Assembly (NCBI GenBank): GCA_038206395.1
Contig: JBBRAX010000032.1
Coordinates: 1 to 64,000 of the forward strand
Reading direction: 5' to 3'
Length of the DNA: 64,000 nt
Source: JAGSPQ01 sp038206395
GTDB lineage: Bacteria; Myxococcota; Myxococcia; Myxococcales; Myxococcaceae
Position numbers and translations under genes: made by a program. The notes beneath the pieces are model-generated. The model saw only the letters and a list, made by a program, of their open reading frames with translations. It ran no database searches and was not told where the DNA came from. Shown piece by piece: positions 53,956 to 63,377 of this stretch (position 1 is its first letter; each line of letters opens with the position of its first letter).

Positions 53956-55236
53956 TCACGCCCCGCGCAGGTTCTCTTCCAGCTTCTTCGCGTCGGGCAG
54001 CACCGGCGCCAGCTCCTTCGCGATGACGTACGCCTTCTTCTTGTCGCCCAGCCGCACCAGCGCGAGCGCCAGGTTGTACTTCGGCCGGTGCTCGCCCGCC
54101 GGAGCGACCTGCACCGCCTGCTCGAGCAGCTTCTTCGCCTCGGCGTGCTTCGCCGCGTCGTTGGTCTGAACCAGCAGCGCGCCAAAGTTCGTCAGCGGCT
54201 TCCACTGCTTCGGCGCCAGCGCCACCGCCTTGCGGTACGCGTCTTCGGCCTCCGCCTGCTTCGGCACCGCCTCGTACAGGTTGCCCAGGTGCGTCCAGCC
54301 TTCCCAGCTCTTCGGGAACTTCGCGACCAGCTGCTTTCCGACCAGCTCGCTGCGCGCGAAGTCCTTGTTCAGCAGGTACAGCCCCGCGAGGTTCAGCCAG
54401 CCCTGCTCGTGGTCGGGGACAAGCTTCAGCTCGCGCTCGACGTAGTGAATCGCCGCGTCGACCTGGTTCAGCATCATCGTGCAGGCCAGCGCCTTCTCGA
54501 GCAGCACCGGGTGGTCGCCGTTCGCCGCCATGCCGGCGTCGAGCACCTTCTTCGCGGCCGCGAACTCCTTCAGCTCGAACAGCACGTCGCCCAGCGTCGC
54601 CCACGCATCCACCGACTTCGGCGCGAGGTCCCGGCTCTTCTCGAAGGCCTTCAGCGCCTTCTCGACCTGCTTCGTCTGCTTGTACGCGTGGCCCAGCTGG
54701 CCGTGCACGTCGGGGCTCATCGGAGAGAGCTCCGCCGCCGTCGTCAGGTACGGCAGCGCCTTGTCCGGCAGCTGCAGCGCGACCATCAGCCGGCCGGCGT
54801 TGTACTGGCAGAGGAAGCTGTCGGGCCCGAGCTTCGCGCCTTCGAGGAGCAGCGGCAGGGCGCCCGGCAAGTCGTTGGCTGCCTCGAACACCAGCCCGAG
54901 CATCGTCCACCCGAGCGCCAGCGTGGGGGCAAGCTTCGTCGCCGCCGTCGCGTGCACCCGCGCCGCGTCGACCTTGCCCGTGAAGAGCGCGATCCGCGTC
55001 AGCCCCAGGTACGTCTCGGGGAGCCCCGGGTTCCGCTCGAGCGCCGCTTCATACGCAGCCGCGGCTGGGCCGACCTCGCCTGCCTGCAACCGCGCCTCGG
55101 CCTGATCCAGCAGCTCGCGGGTCCTGGCGGCCGTTCCTGCCCGCATTTCGTGCTCGTCGAACAGCTTCCGGGCCTCGGCGTAGTTGCCGGCCTTCAGCGC
55201 ATTCAACCCCTGGTCGTAAGCAGTTTCAGTGGCCAT
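53956..55236 (-). CDS. TPR-repeat protein
   Basis: 426 residues, no signal peptide (MATETAYDQGLNALKAGNY). Repeated 34-residue helical TPR units are seen throughout, e.g. LAAYEAALERNPGLPETYLGL-like, AELSPMSPDVHGQLGHAYKQ, AFEKSRDLAPKSVDAWATLGDVLFEL, VERELKLVPDHEQGWLNLAGLYLL, AYRKAVALAPKQWKPLTNFGALLV. Roughly eight to ten repeats. It is a cytoplasmic scaffold; its link to rnz downstream is by spacing alone. Confidence 0.9.
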   Translation of the reverse strand: MATETAYDQGLNALKAGNYAEARKLFDEHEMRAGTAARTRELLDQAEARLQAGEVGPAAAAYEAALERNPGLPETYLGLTRIALFTGKVDAARVHATAATKLAPTLALGWTMLGLVFEAANDLPGALPLLLEGAKLGPDSFLCQYNAGRLMVALQLPDKALPYLTTAAELSPMSPDVHGQLGHAYKQTKQVEKALKAFEKSRDLAPKSVDAWATLGDVLFELKEFAAAKKVLDAGMAANGDHPVLLEKALACTMMLNQVDAAIHYVERELKLVPDHEQGWLNLAGLYLLNKDFARSELVGKQLVAKFPKSWEGWTHLGNLYEAVPKQAEAEDAYRKAVALAPKQWKPLTNFGALLVQTNDAAKHAEAKKLLEQAVQVAPAGEHRPKYNLALALVRLGDKKKAYVIAKELAPVLPDAKKLEENLRGA

Positions 55237-55354
55237 CCAGCCTCACATTGCGGCCAAACCGTAAGGAGAGTTAGCGAAAAAAGTGTGGGTACCCTCCTGT
55301 CGCACATCGATAATCAACTTAGATTTACGCCGTCCCATCTTCCAGAGGCCCTCC

Positions 55355-57208
55355 GTGACCCGCGTCCTCCGCCCCTCGAGCAAGTCGCTCCCGAAAGAAG
55401 TCACTGCCCTCGCGAAGTCGAAGAACGCTGAGGTCACGACCAACGCTGACGGGTCGGTAACGAAGCGCCGCGACACCGCGAAGACCTCGAAGGAAGTGAC
55501 GACCCGCACGGGCAACCTGCTCGAGAGCTCGACCGAGTTCAAGAAGAGCACCCGAACCACCCGCGGCAGTGGCGAGAGCGAGTTCACCGCGAACACCGAC
55601 ATGCTCGGCCGCGAGAGCAGCAAGTCGCGCAAGGACTTCACGAGCAACGCGGGCGTCCACACCGTCAACATCGCGGGCAGCGACGTCTACGGCATCGACA
55701 AGCAGGAAAAGTCGACCGACAAGACCGTGGTCAAGGGCGATACCACCGAGACCTCGCTGCGTTCGTCGAGCAAGGACTCGGCGGGCAACGCGCGGAAGGC
55801 CAGCGATGTCACCCGGGTCACCGTCGGTGAAGACGGCAAGAAGACGGTCACGACGAACGAGAAGAAGTCGGGCGGCTCAGAGCTGAACACGCGGTCGGGC
55901 ACCACCTGGGAAGACAAGAAGTTCACGCTGTCGGGCGGCGCCGACTGGTCGAAGGGTGGCAGCATCGACAAGAGCACGCTGACCGAGACCGAAGTCGACG
56001 CAGCGAAATTCCTCGAGAAGTCCGACGTCGTCACCGAGTGGGTCGGCAAAATCTTCAAGGGCCTCGGCCTCGAGCAGCAGTGGAAGAGCGAGCTCGACGC
56101 ATCGCTGATGAAAGAGAAGATGCTGCTGCAGGGTGAGCACGGCTCCGTCGTCGCGCGCTACGGCGTCAGCGGCGGGCAGCAGCTCACCATCGACGGCGAG
56201 GGCATTCGCGGCAGCTTCAACCGCGACGCGCGCGCCGGCGTCTACGCGGAATCGCACGGCTCGGTCGACGGGAAGTACGGCACGGCGTCCTACGACGCGC
56301 GCGCGGCCGCCGAGGCCTACGCGACGGTGGACGCACGGGGCAGCATCGACGCAAACGGGCTCGACGCGACTGTCGACGCGCGGGTCGGCGTCTCGGTGGA
56401 GGCGGAAATCTCGGGTCGCGCGCAGACGAAGAGCGTGCAGATTGGCGGCGTCGACGTGAACGCGTCGGTCGAAGGCCACGCGCGGGCGTCGGCGGAAGCG
56501 GTCGCCGAGGTGAACGGCACCGTCAAGGTGACCCGCGATCCTCCGACGGCCATCGTTCGCGGCACGGCGGGCGCTTCGGCGGTCGCGAAAATCGAAGGCG
56601 ACATTCACGCCTCGGCAGGTCCGTTCTCGGTGGTCGCCAGCGGCTACGTCAGCGCCGGCGCCGAGGCCCGCGCGTCAGGCGTGTTCGGCTACGAAGACGG
56701 CAAGCTGAAGATTGGCGGCAGCCTCGGAGCGGCCTTTGGCGTCGGCGCCGGTGGCGACGTCCAACTCGAGATCGACGTCGCGCAGATCGGCGAGATGGCG
56801 AAGGGCGCGGCCGACCTGAACCATGACGGCAAGCTGGGCCTCGACGACGCGATGGTGGCGGTCGAGAAGACGGCCGGGTGGATTGGCGGTCTCTTCGGCC
56901 TGGGCAAGCACGATGACAAGCCGGCCGCTAAGGCGCCGGGCAAGGCTGAAGCGGTGGCTCCTGCGACCGCGGCTCCCGTCACGCCACCCGAGTGGCCCCC
57001 GACGCCCGCCGGTGCAGACATCGCCGACCAGGCCATCAACGCGATCGGCGCGATGCATGAGCCCGCGCTTCCCGGCCCGGATGCCACGCCTCAGCAGCTC
57101 GCGCAGTACGAGAAGGACACGAAGCGCTACGACCGCATGATCGAATTGATGAGCACCATCATCAAGAAGCGCGACGAGCTGCAGATGTCCATCATCCGCA
57201 AGACGTAG
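55355..57208 (+). CDS. Large Ala/Gly-rich protein of unknown function with EF-hand-like loop
   Basis: 617 residues from GTG55355 (VTRVLRPSSKSLPKE); an upstream GTG at 55283 is less likely. The N-terminal 200 residues are Ser/Thr/Lys-rich and repetitive. A middle part begins ...TEWVGKIFKGLGLEQQWKSELDAS. The central domain is a long run of short beta-like, Ala/Gly-rich repeats (AGVYAESHGSVDGKYGTASYD, ATVDARVGVSVEAEISGRAQ, SAVAKIEGDIHASAGPFSVVASGYVSAGAEARAS). An EF-hand-like loop AADLNHDGKLGLDDAM lies near residue 500, and the tail is a Pro-rich linker plus a helix. I recognise similar architectures in myxobacteria but not a function. Unsigned N-terminus, so possibly secreted by a dedicated system. 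Confidence 0.65.
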   Translation: MTRVLRPSSKSLPKEVTALAKSKNAEVTTNADGSVTKRRDTAKTSKEVTTRTGNLLESSTEFKKSTRTTRGSGESEFTANTDMLGRESSKSRKDFTSNAGVHTVNIAGSDVYGIDKQEKSTDKTVVKGDTTETSLRSSSKDSAGNARKASDVTRVTVGEDGKKTVTTNEKKSGGSELNTRSGTTWEDKKFTLSGGADWSKGGSIDKSTLTETEVDAAKFLEKSDVVTEWVGKIFKGLGLEQQWKSELDASLMKEKMLLQGEHGSVVARYGVSGGQQLTIDGEGIRGSFNRDARAGVYAESHGSVDGKYGTASYDARAAAEAYATVDARGSIDANGLDATVDARVGVSVEAEISGRAQTKSVQIGGVDVNASVEGHARASAEAVAEVNGTVKVTRDPPTAIVRGTAGASAVAKIEGDIHASAGPFSVVASGYVSAGAEARASGVFGYEDGKLKIGGSLGAAFGVGAGGDVQLEIDVAQIGEMAKGAADLNHDGKLGLDDAMVAVEKTAGWIGGLFGLGKHDDKPAAKAPGKAEAVAPATAAPVTPPEWPPTPAGADIADQAINAIGAMHEPALPGPDATPQQLAQYEKDTKRYDRMIELMSTIIKKRDELQMSIIRKT

Positions 57209-57266
57209 CTTCGGCGCCGCTGCGTCCCCGCCGCCTCCGCGTCCCAGCACCGCAGGTGCCCCGGAA

Positions 57267-57818
57267 CTACTTCTTCGGCGCAGCCCAGTCGGCCGGGTAG
57301 GTCACGTAGAAGACCTTCACCCGGCTGGGCGTGCCGAACACCAATTTGCTGCCCTTCGGCAAATACACCACGTCGCCGGGCTTCGCCTCGTTGACGCGCC
57401 CGTCGACGATGACGTGCAGCACGCCTTCGACGACGTAGTCGACCTCGTCATAGTCGAGGGTCCACGGAAAGGAGTCGGCCTTCGACCACTCCATGAAGCC
57501 GGCCGTCATCGGAGACCTGTCTTTGCCGGTGATGACGTCGGCGAGCCGCACCTGCTTGCCCGGGCCCGCAGCCGGGAACTCACCCAGCTGAACCGAGCCG
57601 CCCTTCACCACCACCACGCCCGACGCGTCGGCCCTTCGTTCGGCCGAGCCACCGCCTTCGGCCGCCGTCGCGTCGTCCTGCACGATGCGCACGCCCAGCT
57701 CTCGCGCCCGCGACCACGCCGCCGGAGTGACGATGGTTTCCCTGCGGGGCGCCTGAAGCTGCCGCTTCTTCGCGGCGAACTCGGCGTCCACGACTTCCGC
57801 GGTGATGAGGCGCTTCAC
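57267..57818 (-). CDS. EutQ-like cupin domain protein
   Basis: 183 residues. GTG57818 (VKRLITAEVVDAEF) is chosen over TTG57863, because the latter would lie inside the hppA terminator hairpin. N-terminal helical part (LITAEVVDAEFAAKKRQLQAP) and linker are followed by a cupin fold with VRLADVITGKDRSPMTAGFMEW and DYDEVDYVVEGVLHVIVDGRVNEAKPGDVVYLPKG, as in the ethanolamine utilisation protein EutQ. Metal-binding His residues of classical cupins are not all present. No other eut genes are in the window, so a stand-alone role is likely. Convergent with the gene at 55355. Confidence 0.75.
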   Translation of the reverse strand: MKRLITAEVVDAEFAAKKRQLQAPRRETIVTPAAWSRARELGVRIVQDDATAAEGGGSAERRADASGVVVVKGGSVQLGEFPAAGPGKQVRLADVITGKDRSPMTAGFMEWSKADSFPWTLDYDEVDYVVEGVLHVIVDGRVNEAKPGDVVYLPKGSKLVFGTPSRVKVFYVTYPADWAAPKK

Positions 57819-57848
57819 GAGGGCCAGATCGATACCACGGCCACGAAA

Positions 57849-57880
57849 AAGCGCCGGGCCCAATCAGGCACCCGGCGCTT
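57849..57880 (-). terminator. Rho-independent terminator of hppA
   Basis: AAGCGCCGGG (57849-57858) and CCCGGCGCTT (57871-57880) form a perfect 10-bp stem with a 12-base loop. On the minus strand the stem is followed by TTTTT (complement of 57846-57850). It lies 23 bases after the hppA stop. Confidence 0.88.
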
Positions 57881-57903
57881 CTTTGAAACCTACGAAGCGT
57901 TGG

Positions 57904-60390
57904 TTACGCGGCGGCCTTGGCTTCCGGCGTCGTGGTGCTGACTTCCGACTTCAGGTTGCCTTCGATGCGCATCCCGTAGAACGAACGCCAGACGAAGAAC
58001 GCAGAGATGACGAAGAAGACGCCAGCGAGGGCCAGCGTCAGCACCCGGTTGTCCTTGCCGACTTCGACCGCGAGCTCGACCGCGAGCAGACCGAAGAGGG
58101 TGGTGAACTTGATGACCGGGTTCATCGCGACCGACGACGTGTCCTTGAAGGGGTCGCCGACGGTGTCGCCAACGACGCAGGCGTCATGCAGGGCAGTGCC
58201 CTTCGCCTTCATCTCGACTTCGACCAGCTTCTTCGCGTTGTCCCAGGCGCCACCGGCGTTCGCCATGAAGATGGCTTCATAGAGGCCGAACAAGGCGATC
58301 GAGATGAGGTAGCCGATGAAGAAGTACGGCTCGAGGCAGGCGAAGGCGAGGGTGCCGAAGAAGATCGAGAGGAAGATGTTGAACATGCCCTTCTGCGCGT
58401 ACTCCGTGCAGATCTGGACCACCTTCTTCGAGTCTTCGATCGACGCCTTCGTCGCGCCTTCGAGCTTCATGTTCTTCTTGATGAACTCGACCGCGCGGTA
58501 GGCGCCCGTGCTGACCGCCTGCATCGACGCGCCCGCGAACCAGAAGATCACCGCGCCGCCCATGATGAGGCCGAGGAAGAACGGGGCGTGAACCAGCGAC
58601 AGGTTCACCATCAGGTCCTTCTGCAGACCGTTGGTGAGCATGAAGATGATCGAGAAGATCATCGTCGTCGCGCCGACCACCGCGGTGCCGATGAGCACCG
58701 GCTTCGCCGTCGCCTTGAACGTGTTGCCCGCGCCGTCGTTCTCTTCGAGGAAGTGCTTTGCCTTCGCGAAGTCGAGGTCGAACCCAAAGTCCTTCTTCAC
58801 TTCTTCCTTCACGTTTGGGACGTCTTCGATCAGCGAGAGCTCGTAGACCGACTGCGCGTTGTCCGTCACCGGGCCGTACGAGTCGACGGCGATGGTCACC
58901 GGACCCATGCCGAGGAAGCCGAACGCCACGAGACCAAACGCGAAGACCGGCGAGGAATCGAAGCCCGACTCCAGCGGGAACAGCTGGCCGAGACCCTGGC
59001 CGGCAATCAGGTAGGCGGCCCCCATGAGCACCACGAACACGACGCCCATCCAGTAGGCCGAGAAGTTACCGGCGACGAGCCCCGAGATGACGTTCAGCGA
59101 AGCGCCGCCTTCCTTCGAGGCGTTCACCACTTCACGCACGTGCTTGCTTTCCGTCGAGGTGAACACCTTCACCACTTCGGGGATGATCGCGCCGGCCAGC
59201 GTGCCGCAGGTGATGATCGCCGACAGCTTCCACCACAGCGTGCTGTCGCCGTTCATCATCGGGATCAGCAGGTAGCTGACCACGAAGGTCATCGCGACCG
59301 AGACGAAGGACGTGAGCCACACGAGGATGGTCAGCGGCGCTTCGAAGTTCATCTTGTCCGCGTTGCCCCAGCGGCTCTTCGCGTACATGTCGTTGATCAG
59401 GTACGAGAGGAAGCTCGCGATGACCATCGCGATGCGCATCACGAACAGCCAGACCAGCAGCTGCACCTGAATCGCCGTGTCCTGCACCGCGAGGAGGATG
59501 AAGGTGATCAGCGCGACGCCCGTCACGCCGTAGGTCTCGAAGCCGTCGGCCGAAGGGCCAACCGAGTCGCCCGCGTTGTCGCCCACGCAGTCCGCGATCA
59601 CGCCCGGGTTGCGCGCGTCGTCTTCCTTGATCTTGAAGACGATCTTCATCAGGTCAGACCCGATGTCGGCGATCTTCGTGAAGATGCCGCCCGCGATGCG
59701 CAGCGCCGAAGCGCCCAGCGACTCGCCAATCGCGAAGCCGATGAAGCAGGGGCCGGCGATGTAGCCAGGGACGAAGCACAGAATCGCCAGCATGATCAGC
59801 AGCTCGGTGCTGATCAGCATCATCCCGATGCTCATGCCCGCCTTCAGCGGAATCGCGTAGGTCGGAAACGGCTTGCCGCGCAGCGACGCAAAAGCGGTGC
59901 GCGAGTTCGCGAAGGTGTTCACCCGGATGCCGAACCAGGCGACGCCGTAGCTGCCGGCGATGCCCACGAGGCTGAAGCCCAGGATGATGGCCACGCGAAT
60001 GGCGGTCGGAATCTCTGCCGCCTTCGAGCCGGCTTCCGGGTGCGACAGAAAGCCGAAGTACACGATCATGATCGAGCCGATGAGGAGCTCGAGGATGAGG
60101 ATGAACTTGCCCTGGGTGATCAGGTACGTCTTGCAGGTCTCGTAGATGAGCTCGGAAATCTCGAGCATCGCCCGGTGCACCGGCAGGTTCTTCAGCTGCT
60201 GGTACTGCACCAGGCCGAACACCAGACCGAGCACCGACACCAGGATGCCCGACAGCAGCAGCGTGTGGCCGTTGGTCGCACCACCGAGGAAGGTCTGCGA
60301 CGCGAGGTCGGGAAGAACCAGGTTCGCTTCGTTGGCGAACGCGGCGGCGGGCAACAGAGCGCCCAACCAGGCAAGACGAGAGAGCTTCAT
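57904..60390 (-). CDS. hppA: Membrane-bound proton-translocating pyrophosphatase
   Basis: 828 residues from ATG60390; upstream codons to 60435 add nothing recognisable and a weak AAGGA site precedes 60390. It hydrolyses pyrophosphate in the membrane and pumps ions. More than a dozen helices are visible. Hallmarks: DIGSDLMKIVFKIKEDDARNPGVIADCVGDNAGD, DGFETYG, GNTFKAT, and DTVGDPFKDTSSVAMNPVIKF near the C-terminus. The Lys in GNTFKAT corresponds to the Ala/Lys position that separates K+-dependent from K+-independent enzymes, so this looks K+-independent. Length exceeds the usual 660-770 because of a loop after GQGLGQLFPLES, plus an N-terminal signal-like segment. Confidence 0.95.
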   Translation of the reverse strand: MKLSRLAWLGALLPAAAFANEANLVLPDLASQTFLGGATNGHTLLLSGILVSVLGLVFGLVQYQQLKNLPVHRAMLEISELIYETCKTYLITQGKFILILELLIGSIMIVYFGFLSHPEAGSKAAEIPTAIRVAIILGFSLVGIAGSYGVAWFGIRVNTFANSRTAFASLRGKPFPTYAIPLKAGMSIGMMLISTELLIMLAILCFVPGYIAGPCFIGFAIGESLGASALRIAGGIFTKIADIGSDLMKIVFKIKEDDARNPGVIADCVGDNAGDSVGPSADGFETYGVTGVALITFILLAVQDTAIQVQLLVWLFVMRIAMVIASFLSYLINDMYAKSRWGNADKMNFEAPLTILVWLTSFVSVAMTFVVSYLLIPMMNGDSTLWWKLSAIITCGTLAGAIIPEVVKVFTSTESKHVREVVNASKEGGASLNVISGLVAGNFSAYWMGVVFVVLMGAAYLIAGQGLGQLFPLESGFDSSPVFAFGLVAFGFLGMGPVTIAVDSYGPVTDNAQSVYELSLIEDVPNVKEEVKKDFGFDLDFAKAKHFLEENDGAGNTFKATAKPVLIGTAVVGATTMIFSIIFMLTNGLQKDLMVNLSLVHAPFFLGLIMGGAVIFWFAGASMQAVSTGAYRAVEFIKKNMKLEGATKASIEDSKKVVQICTEYAQKGMFNIFLSIFFGTLAFACLEPYFFIGYLISIALFGLYEAIFMANAGGAWDNAKKLVEVEMKAKGTALHDACVVGDTVGDPFKDTSSVAMNPVIKFTTLFGLLAVELAVEVGKDNRVLTLALAGVFFVISAFFVWRSFYGMRIEGNLKSEVSTTTPEAKAAA

Positions 60391-60491
60391 GGGTTTCTTA
60401 TTCCTTGCAGGAGAAAAGTCGGCGCCGCTTAACACGGTGCAGTGCGGCGGGAGAACAACAAAGCTATAGGAGTGGGCGCACTTCCCTGACC
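60391..60491. promoter_or_regulatory. Divergent region between hppA and ABC1 kinase
   Basis: 101 bases between divergent starts. TATAGG at 60465-60470 resembles a -10 box 21 bases before GTG60492. No convincing -35 sequence or hairpin was seen. Confidence 0.35.
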
Positions 60492-61808
60492 GTGTCCGAC
60501 GACTCCGATTTCAAGCCTGCAACCGGGCGGTTTTCCCGCTTCGCCCGTCTCGCGGGCCTCGGAGCGCGCCTCTCGACCGAGGTCGTCAGCAAAGGCGTGA
60601 AGAAGCTCGCCGGCTCGACCGAAGGCCTGCTGGGCACCGCCGGCGCCGAGAAGCTGGTCTCGACCCTGGGTGAGATGAAGGGCCTCGCGATGAAGCTCGG
60701 CCAGACGATTGCGATGGATCCGGATCAGCTGCCCCCCGAGGTCAGATCTGTCGTTGCCCGGCTTCAGAACCAGGCCCCGCCGATGCCGTACGCCACGGTT
60801 CGCGCAGTCGTGAAGCGCGAGCTGGGCGGCTACCCCGAAGAAAAGTACGCCGAGTTCGATGCGAAGCCGCTGGCCTCAGCGTCTTTGGGGCAGGTGCACC
60901 GCGCGAAGACCCACGAAGGCCAGGAAGTCGCGGTGAAGGTGCAGTACCCCGACATCGGCAAGGCGATGGCCTCCGACCTCGCCAACCTGGGCTCGATGGT
61001 GAACGTCGTCTCGCGCGGCATGGGCATCAAGGAAGGCCTCGCCTACTTTGGTGAGCTACAGGGAGAGCTGCTCAAAGAGCTCGACTACCGCGACGAGGCC
61101 GCGCGCGCCCGCCAGTACGCGATGGCCGCCGCCGTGGCGCCTGACCTGGTGGTCCCCGAGCCCCTCGAGGCGCTGACGGCCGAGAAGGTGCTGACGCTGC
61201 AGATGATTCAGGGCGAGACGCTCAAGGGCATGCTCGAGCGCCTCGACGACGTGCCGAACGAAGAACGCTTCCGCGTCTCACGCCTTCTCATTCGCGCCAT
61301 CTGGGCCCCTTTCCTTTCCAGCGGCTCGATTCACGCCGACCCGCACCCCGGCAACTTCATCATCATGGGCGACGGCCGCATGGCGGTGCTCGACTTCGGC
61401 TCGGTGAAGCAGCTGTCTGACCAGTGGCTGCAGGTGAACCGGAAGATGTTCCGGTGGATTCTCGACGGGCGGAAATTCGACGAGGTGAAGCTGTCGCGCG
61501 AAGCGGGCTTCATCATCAGCTGCAAGGACGAAGACGCCGTACCGTTCATCCAGGGCACCATCGAGATTGCGTGCAAGCCGGTGCAGTCGCGCGACTTCGA
61601 CTTCGGAACTTCCGACACGAACCGCCTGATGCGCGCGCACTTCTTGAAGCACTCGCTGAAAATCGTGCAGATGCGGCCACCCACCGAAGGCCTGATGTTC
61701 TACCGGGCGCTCGGCGGGCTGATTCAAGACCTGCAGAACCTCAAGGCGCGCGGTGACTTCCGCAGCGTCTACGAAGAGCTGTCGGAGACCTTCCCGCCCT
61801 CGGGTTAG
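60492..61808 (+). CDS. ABC1/UbiB atypical kinase-like protein
   Basis: 438 residues from GTG60492. The ABC1 signature is present: GLAMKLGQTIAMD (KxGQ motif), then LASASLGQVHRAKTHEGQEVAVKVQYPDIGK with the Ala-rich loop and Lys, then GSIHADPHPGNFIIMGDGRMAVLDFGSVKQL (catalytic Asp and DFG). Family members support ubiquinone synthesis and lipid transport in other organisms; here no ubi gene is nearby, so the pathway is not set. Not a membrane protein by my reading. Its stop overlaps the convergent orphan gene by 4 bases. Confidence 0.92.
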   Translation: MSDDSDFKPATGRFSRFARLAGLGARLSTEVVSKGVKKLAGSTEGLLGTAGAEKLVSTLGEMKGLAMKLGQTIAMDPDQLPPEVRSVVARLQNQAPPMPYATVRAVVKRELGGYPEEKYAEFDAKPLASASLGQVHRAKTHEGQEVAVKVQYPDIGKAMASDLANLGSMVNVVSRGMGIKEGLAYFGELQGELLKELDYRDEAARARQYAMAAAVAPDLVVPEPLEALTAEKVLTLQMIQGETLKGMLERLDDVPNEERFRVSRLLIRAIWAPFLSSGSIHADPHPGNFIIMGDGRMAVLDFGSVKQLSDQWLQVNRKMFRWILDGRKFDEVKLSREAGFIISCKDEDAVPFIQGTIEIACKPVQSRDFDFGTSDTNRLMRAHFLKHSLKIVQMRPPTEGLMFYRALGGLIQDLQNLKARGDFRSVYEELSETFPPSG

Positions 61809-63340
61809 TCGGCCAACTCCGGCTCGACGTAGCCGAACCCGTCGGCGAAGGCGCCCGACAGAATCGCCAGGTTGCGCTCTTCATCCGACGAGAGGTTTCC
61901 CGCCGCTGCTGCGTAGGCCTGCTGCAGCTCGCGCAGCGAATCAGAGCCGGGGGTGATGTCTTCGAGGCCGAGCTTCTTCTCGAGCTCATCGCGGTACTTC
62001 GCCGCTTCGGGCGAGCCAATCGCCTGGCCCGCGGCGTTCGTCACCACCGAGCCGATGATCGACGTCGCGATCGCCCCCGTGCCCGCCGTCGCCGCGCCGA
62101 CCGCGGTGCTGAGCAGGCCGAGCGCGAGGTCCTTGTACAGCGCGTTGAAGTCGAACTTCTCGAGCTCGCTCTTCTTGTAGTTGTCGACCGCCGCGAGCCC
62201 GCCCGCGTCGAGGAAGCCGAACACCGTGCCCAGCTGCTGCGCCTGCGACACCGAGTCGTACTTGCCGCTGGCGATCCGCGTCAGCACCTGCTCGGTGTAC
62301 TTGTCGAGCGTCCCCTTCACGAGGTCGTCGATGCCCGGCACCAGCTCATGCGCGCGGGGGCTGAACGCTTCGCTGGTGAAGAACGCCGTCATCGCGCGGT
62401 AGTCGCGGCTCTCGTTTTGATCATTCGCGGTGAGCTCGAGCAGCTCGGGGCCGTGCGCGGCGAACATCGCCAGCGTCTGCGCGTGGGCCTGCGTCTCGAA
62501 CAGCGCGTTCACTTCTTCGCTCTGAAACGCGTAGGCGTCGGGGCGGCCCAGGTTCAGCGCGTCGAAGGCGAGCAGCCGCGCGTTCGGCGTCGTCAGGTTC
62601 CGCTGCATCAGCTCGGGCGTCGCGGTGAAGGCCATCGCTGCGGCGAACGCATCGCTGGACGTCGGGTCGCCGCCCGCGCGCGCCTGCAGCGCCTTGCCGA
62701 CCATCTCGAGGGGGCCACCGGCCACGCTGTTCGCCGGATCCAGCGACAGCGCCTGGACCAGCATTCGCGGGCCGTCCTCGCCCATCACGTCGGCCATCGT
62801 CACCAGCTGCGCGGTGGTCAGCTCGCCACGCCGGTACGCCTCACCCAGCGCCTCGGACACGACCTTCGCGCCCTCGACGCTCGTGCCGATGGTCTCGAAC
62901 AGGTAGCCGATGCCCAGCTCGCCGTCGTTCACCACCGCCGCGATGTAGGCCGCCTTTTCGATCGGCGAGTACTCCTTCAGCAGGACGACGGGCAGGCCGC
63001 CGAAGCCGTAGTGCGCGTTGAGGTTGATGCTCTCGAAGAAGTCCTCGCGCGCCTTGCCGCTGAGCTTCTCGGTGCCGCTGCTCGAGGGTGACGATCGCGC
63101 CATCAGCACGCCACCGGGGCCGAGCCGCATGCCTTCCGTCGCCACGCTCGCCCTGGCGCTGAACGGCCCTGCGCCCAGCTGCGATTCCGCCTTCATCCGC
63201 AGCGCACGGCCGGCACCCTTCGACAGCTCGTCGGTCTGCTTCTTCAGCGTCTTCTTCGGCTCACTCAGCGCCTTCTTCGGGGTGGGCTTCTCGAGCTTCG
63301 GGGCCTGAATCGGGGAGTCACTGACGCGGCGGGTGGACAT
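61805..63340 (-). CDS. Orphan helical protein, 511 aa
   Basis: 511 residues from ATG63340 (MSTRRVSDSPIQAPK). The N-terminal 60 residues are Lys/Ser-rich and unstructured (PTPKKALSEPKKTLKKQTDEL); then a helical body without signal peptide (EYSPIEKAAYIAAVVND, GTSVEGAKVVSEALGEAYRRG, LVTMADVMGEDGPRMLVQAL, AFAAAMAFTATPELMQRN). A hydrophobic stretch near the C-terminus (LLSTAVGAATAGTGAIATSIIGSVV) looks like a membrane-active or pore-forming segment, a pattern seen in secreted effectors. The C-terminus is acidic and Tyr-rich. No homology is recognised; effector or surface protein is a guess. Confidence 0.6.
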   Translation of the reverse strand: MSTRRVSDSPIQAPKLEKPTPKKALSEPKKTLKKQTDELSKGAGRALRMKAESQLGAGPFSARASVATEGMRLGPGGVLMARSSPSSSGTEKLSGKAREDFFESINLNAHYGFGGLPVVLLKEYSPIEKAAYIAAVVNDGELGIGYLFETIGTSVEGAKVVSEALGEAYRRGELTTAQLVTMADVMGEDGPRMLVQALSLDPANSVAGGPLEMVGKALQARAGGDPTSSDAFAAAMAFTATPELMQRNLTTPNARLLAFDALNLGRPDAYAFQSEEVNALFETQAHAQTLAMFAAHGPELLELTANDQNESRDYRAMTAFFTSEAFSPRAHELVPGIDDLVKGTLDKYTEQVLTRIASGKYDSVSQAQQLGTVFGFLDAGGLAAVDNYKKSELEKFDFNALYKDLALGLLSTAVGAATAGTGAIATSIIGSVVTNAAGQAIGSPEAAKYRDELEKKLGLEDITPGSDSLRELQQAYAAAAGNLSSDEERNLAILSGAFADGFGYVEPELAD

Positions 63341-63377
63341 GGGGGGGTGACGAACGGGAAGGAGAAAGTCGCAAGCT

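Noticed and set aside
52948..55431. 827-residue plus-strand frame opposite rnz and the TPR gene
   Set aside because: Antisense shadow with Arg/Gln/His-rich low-information protein; both minus-strand genes are clear.
57819..57863. EutQ-like start at TTG57863
   Set aside because: The codon lies inside the loop of the strong hppA terminator; GTG57818 gives a family-like N-terminus.
57802..60432. 876-residue plus-strand frame opposite hppA
   Set aside because: Arg/His/Asp-rich composition typical of the antisense of a GC-rich gene; hppA on the other strand has full family motifs.
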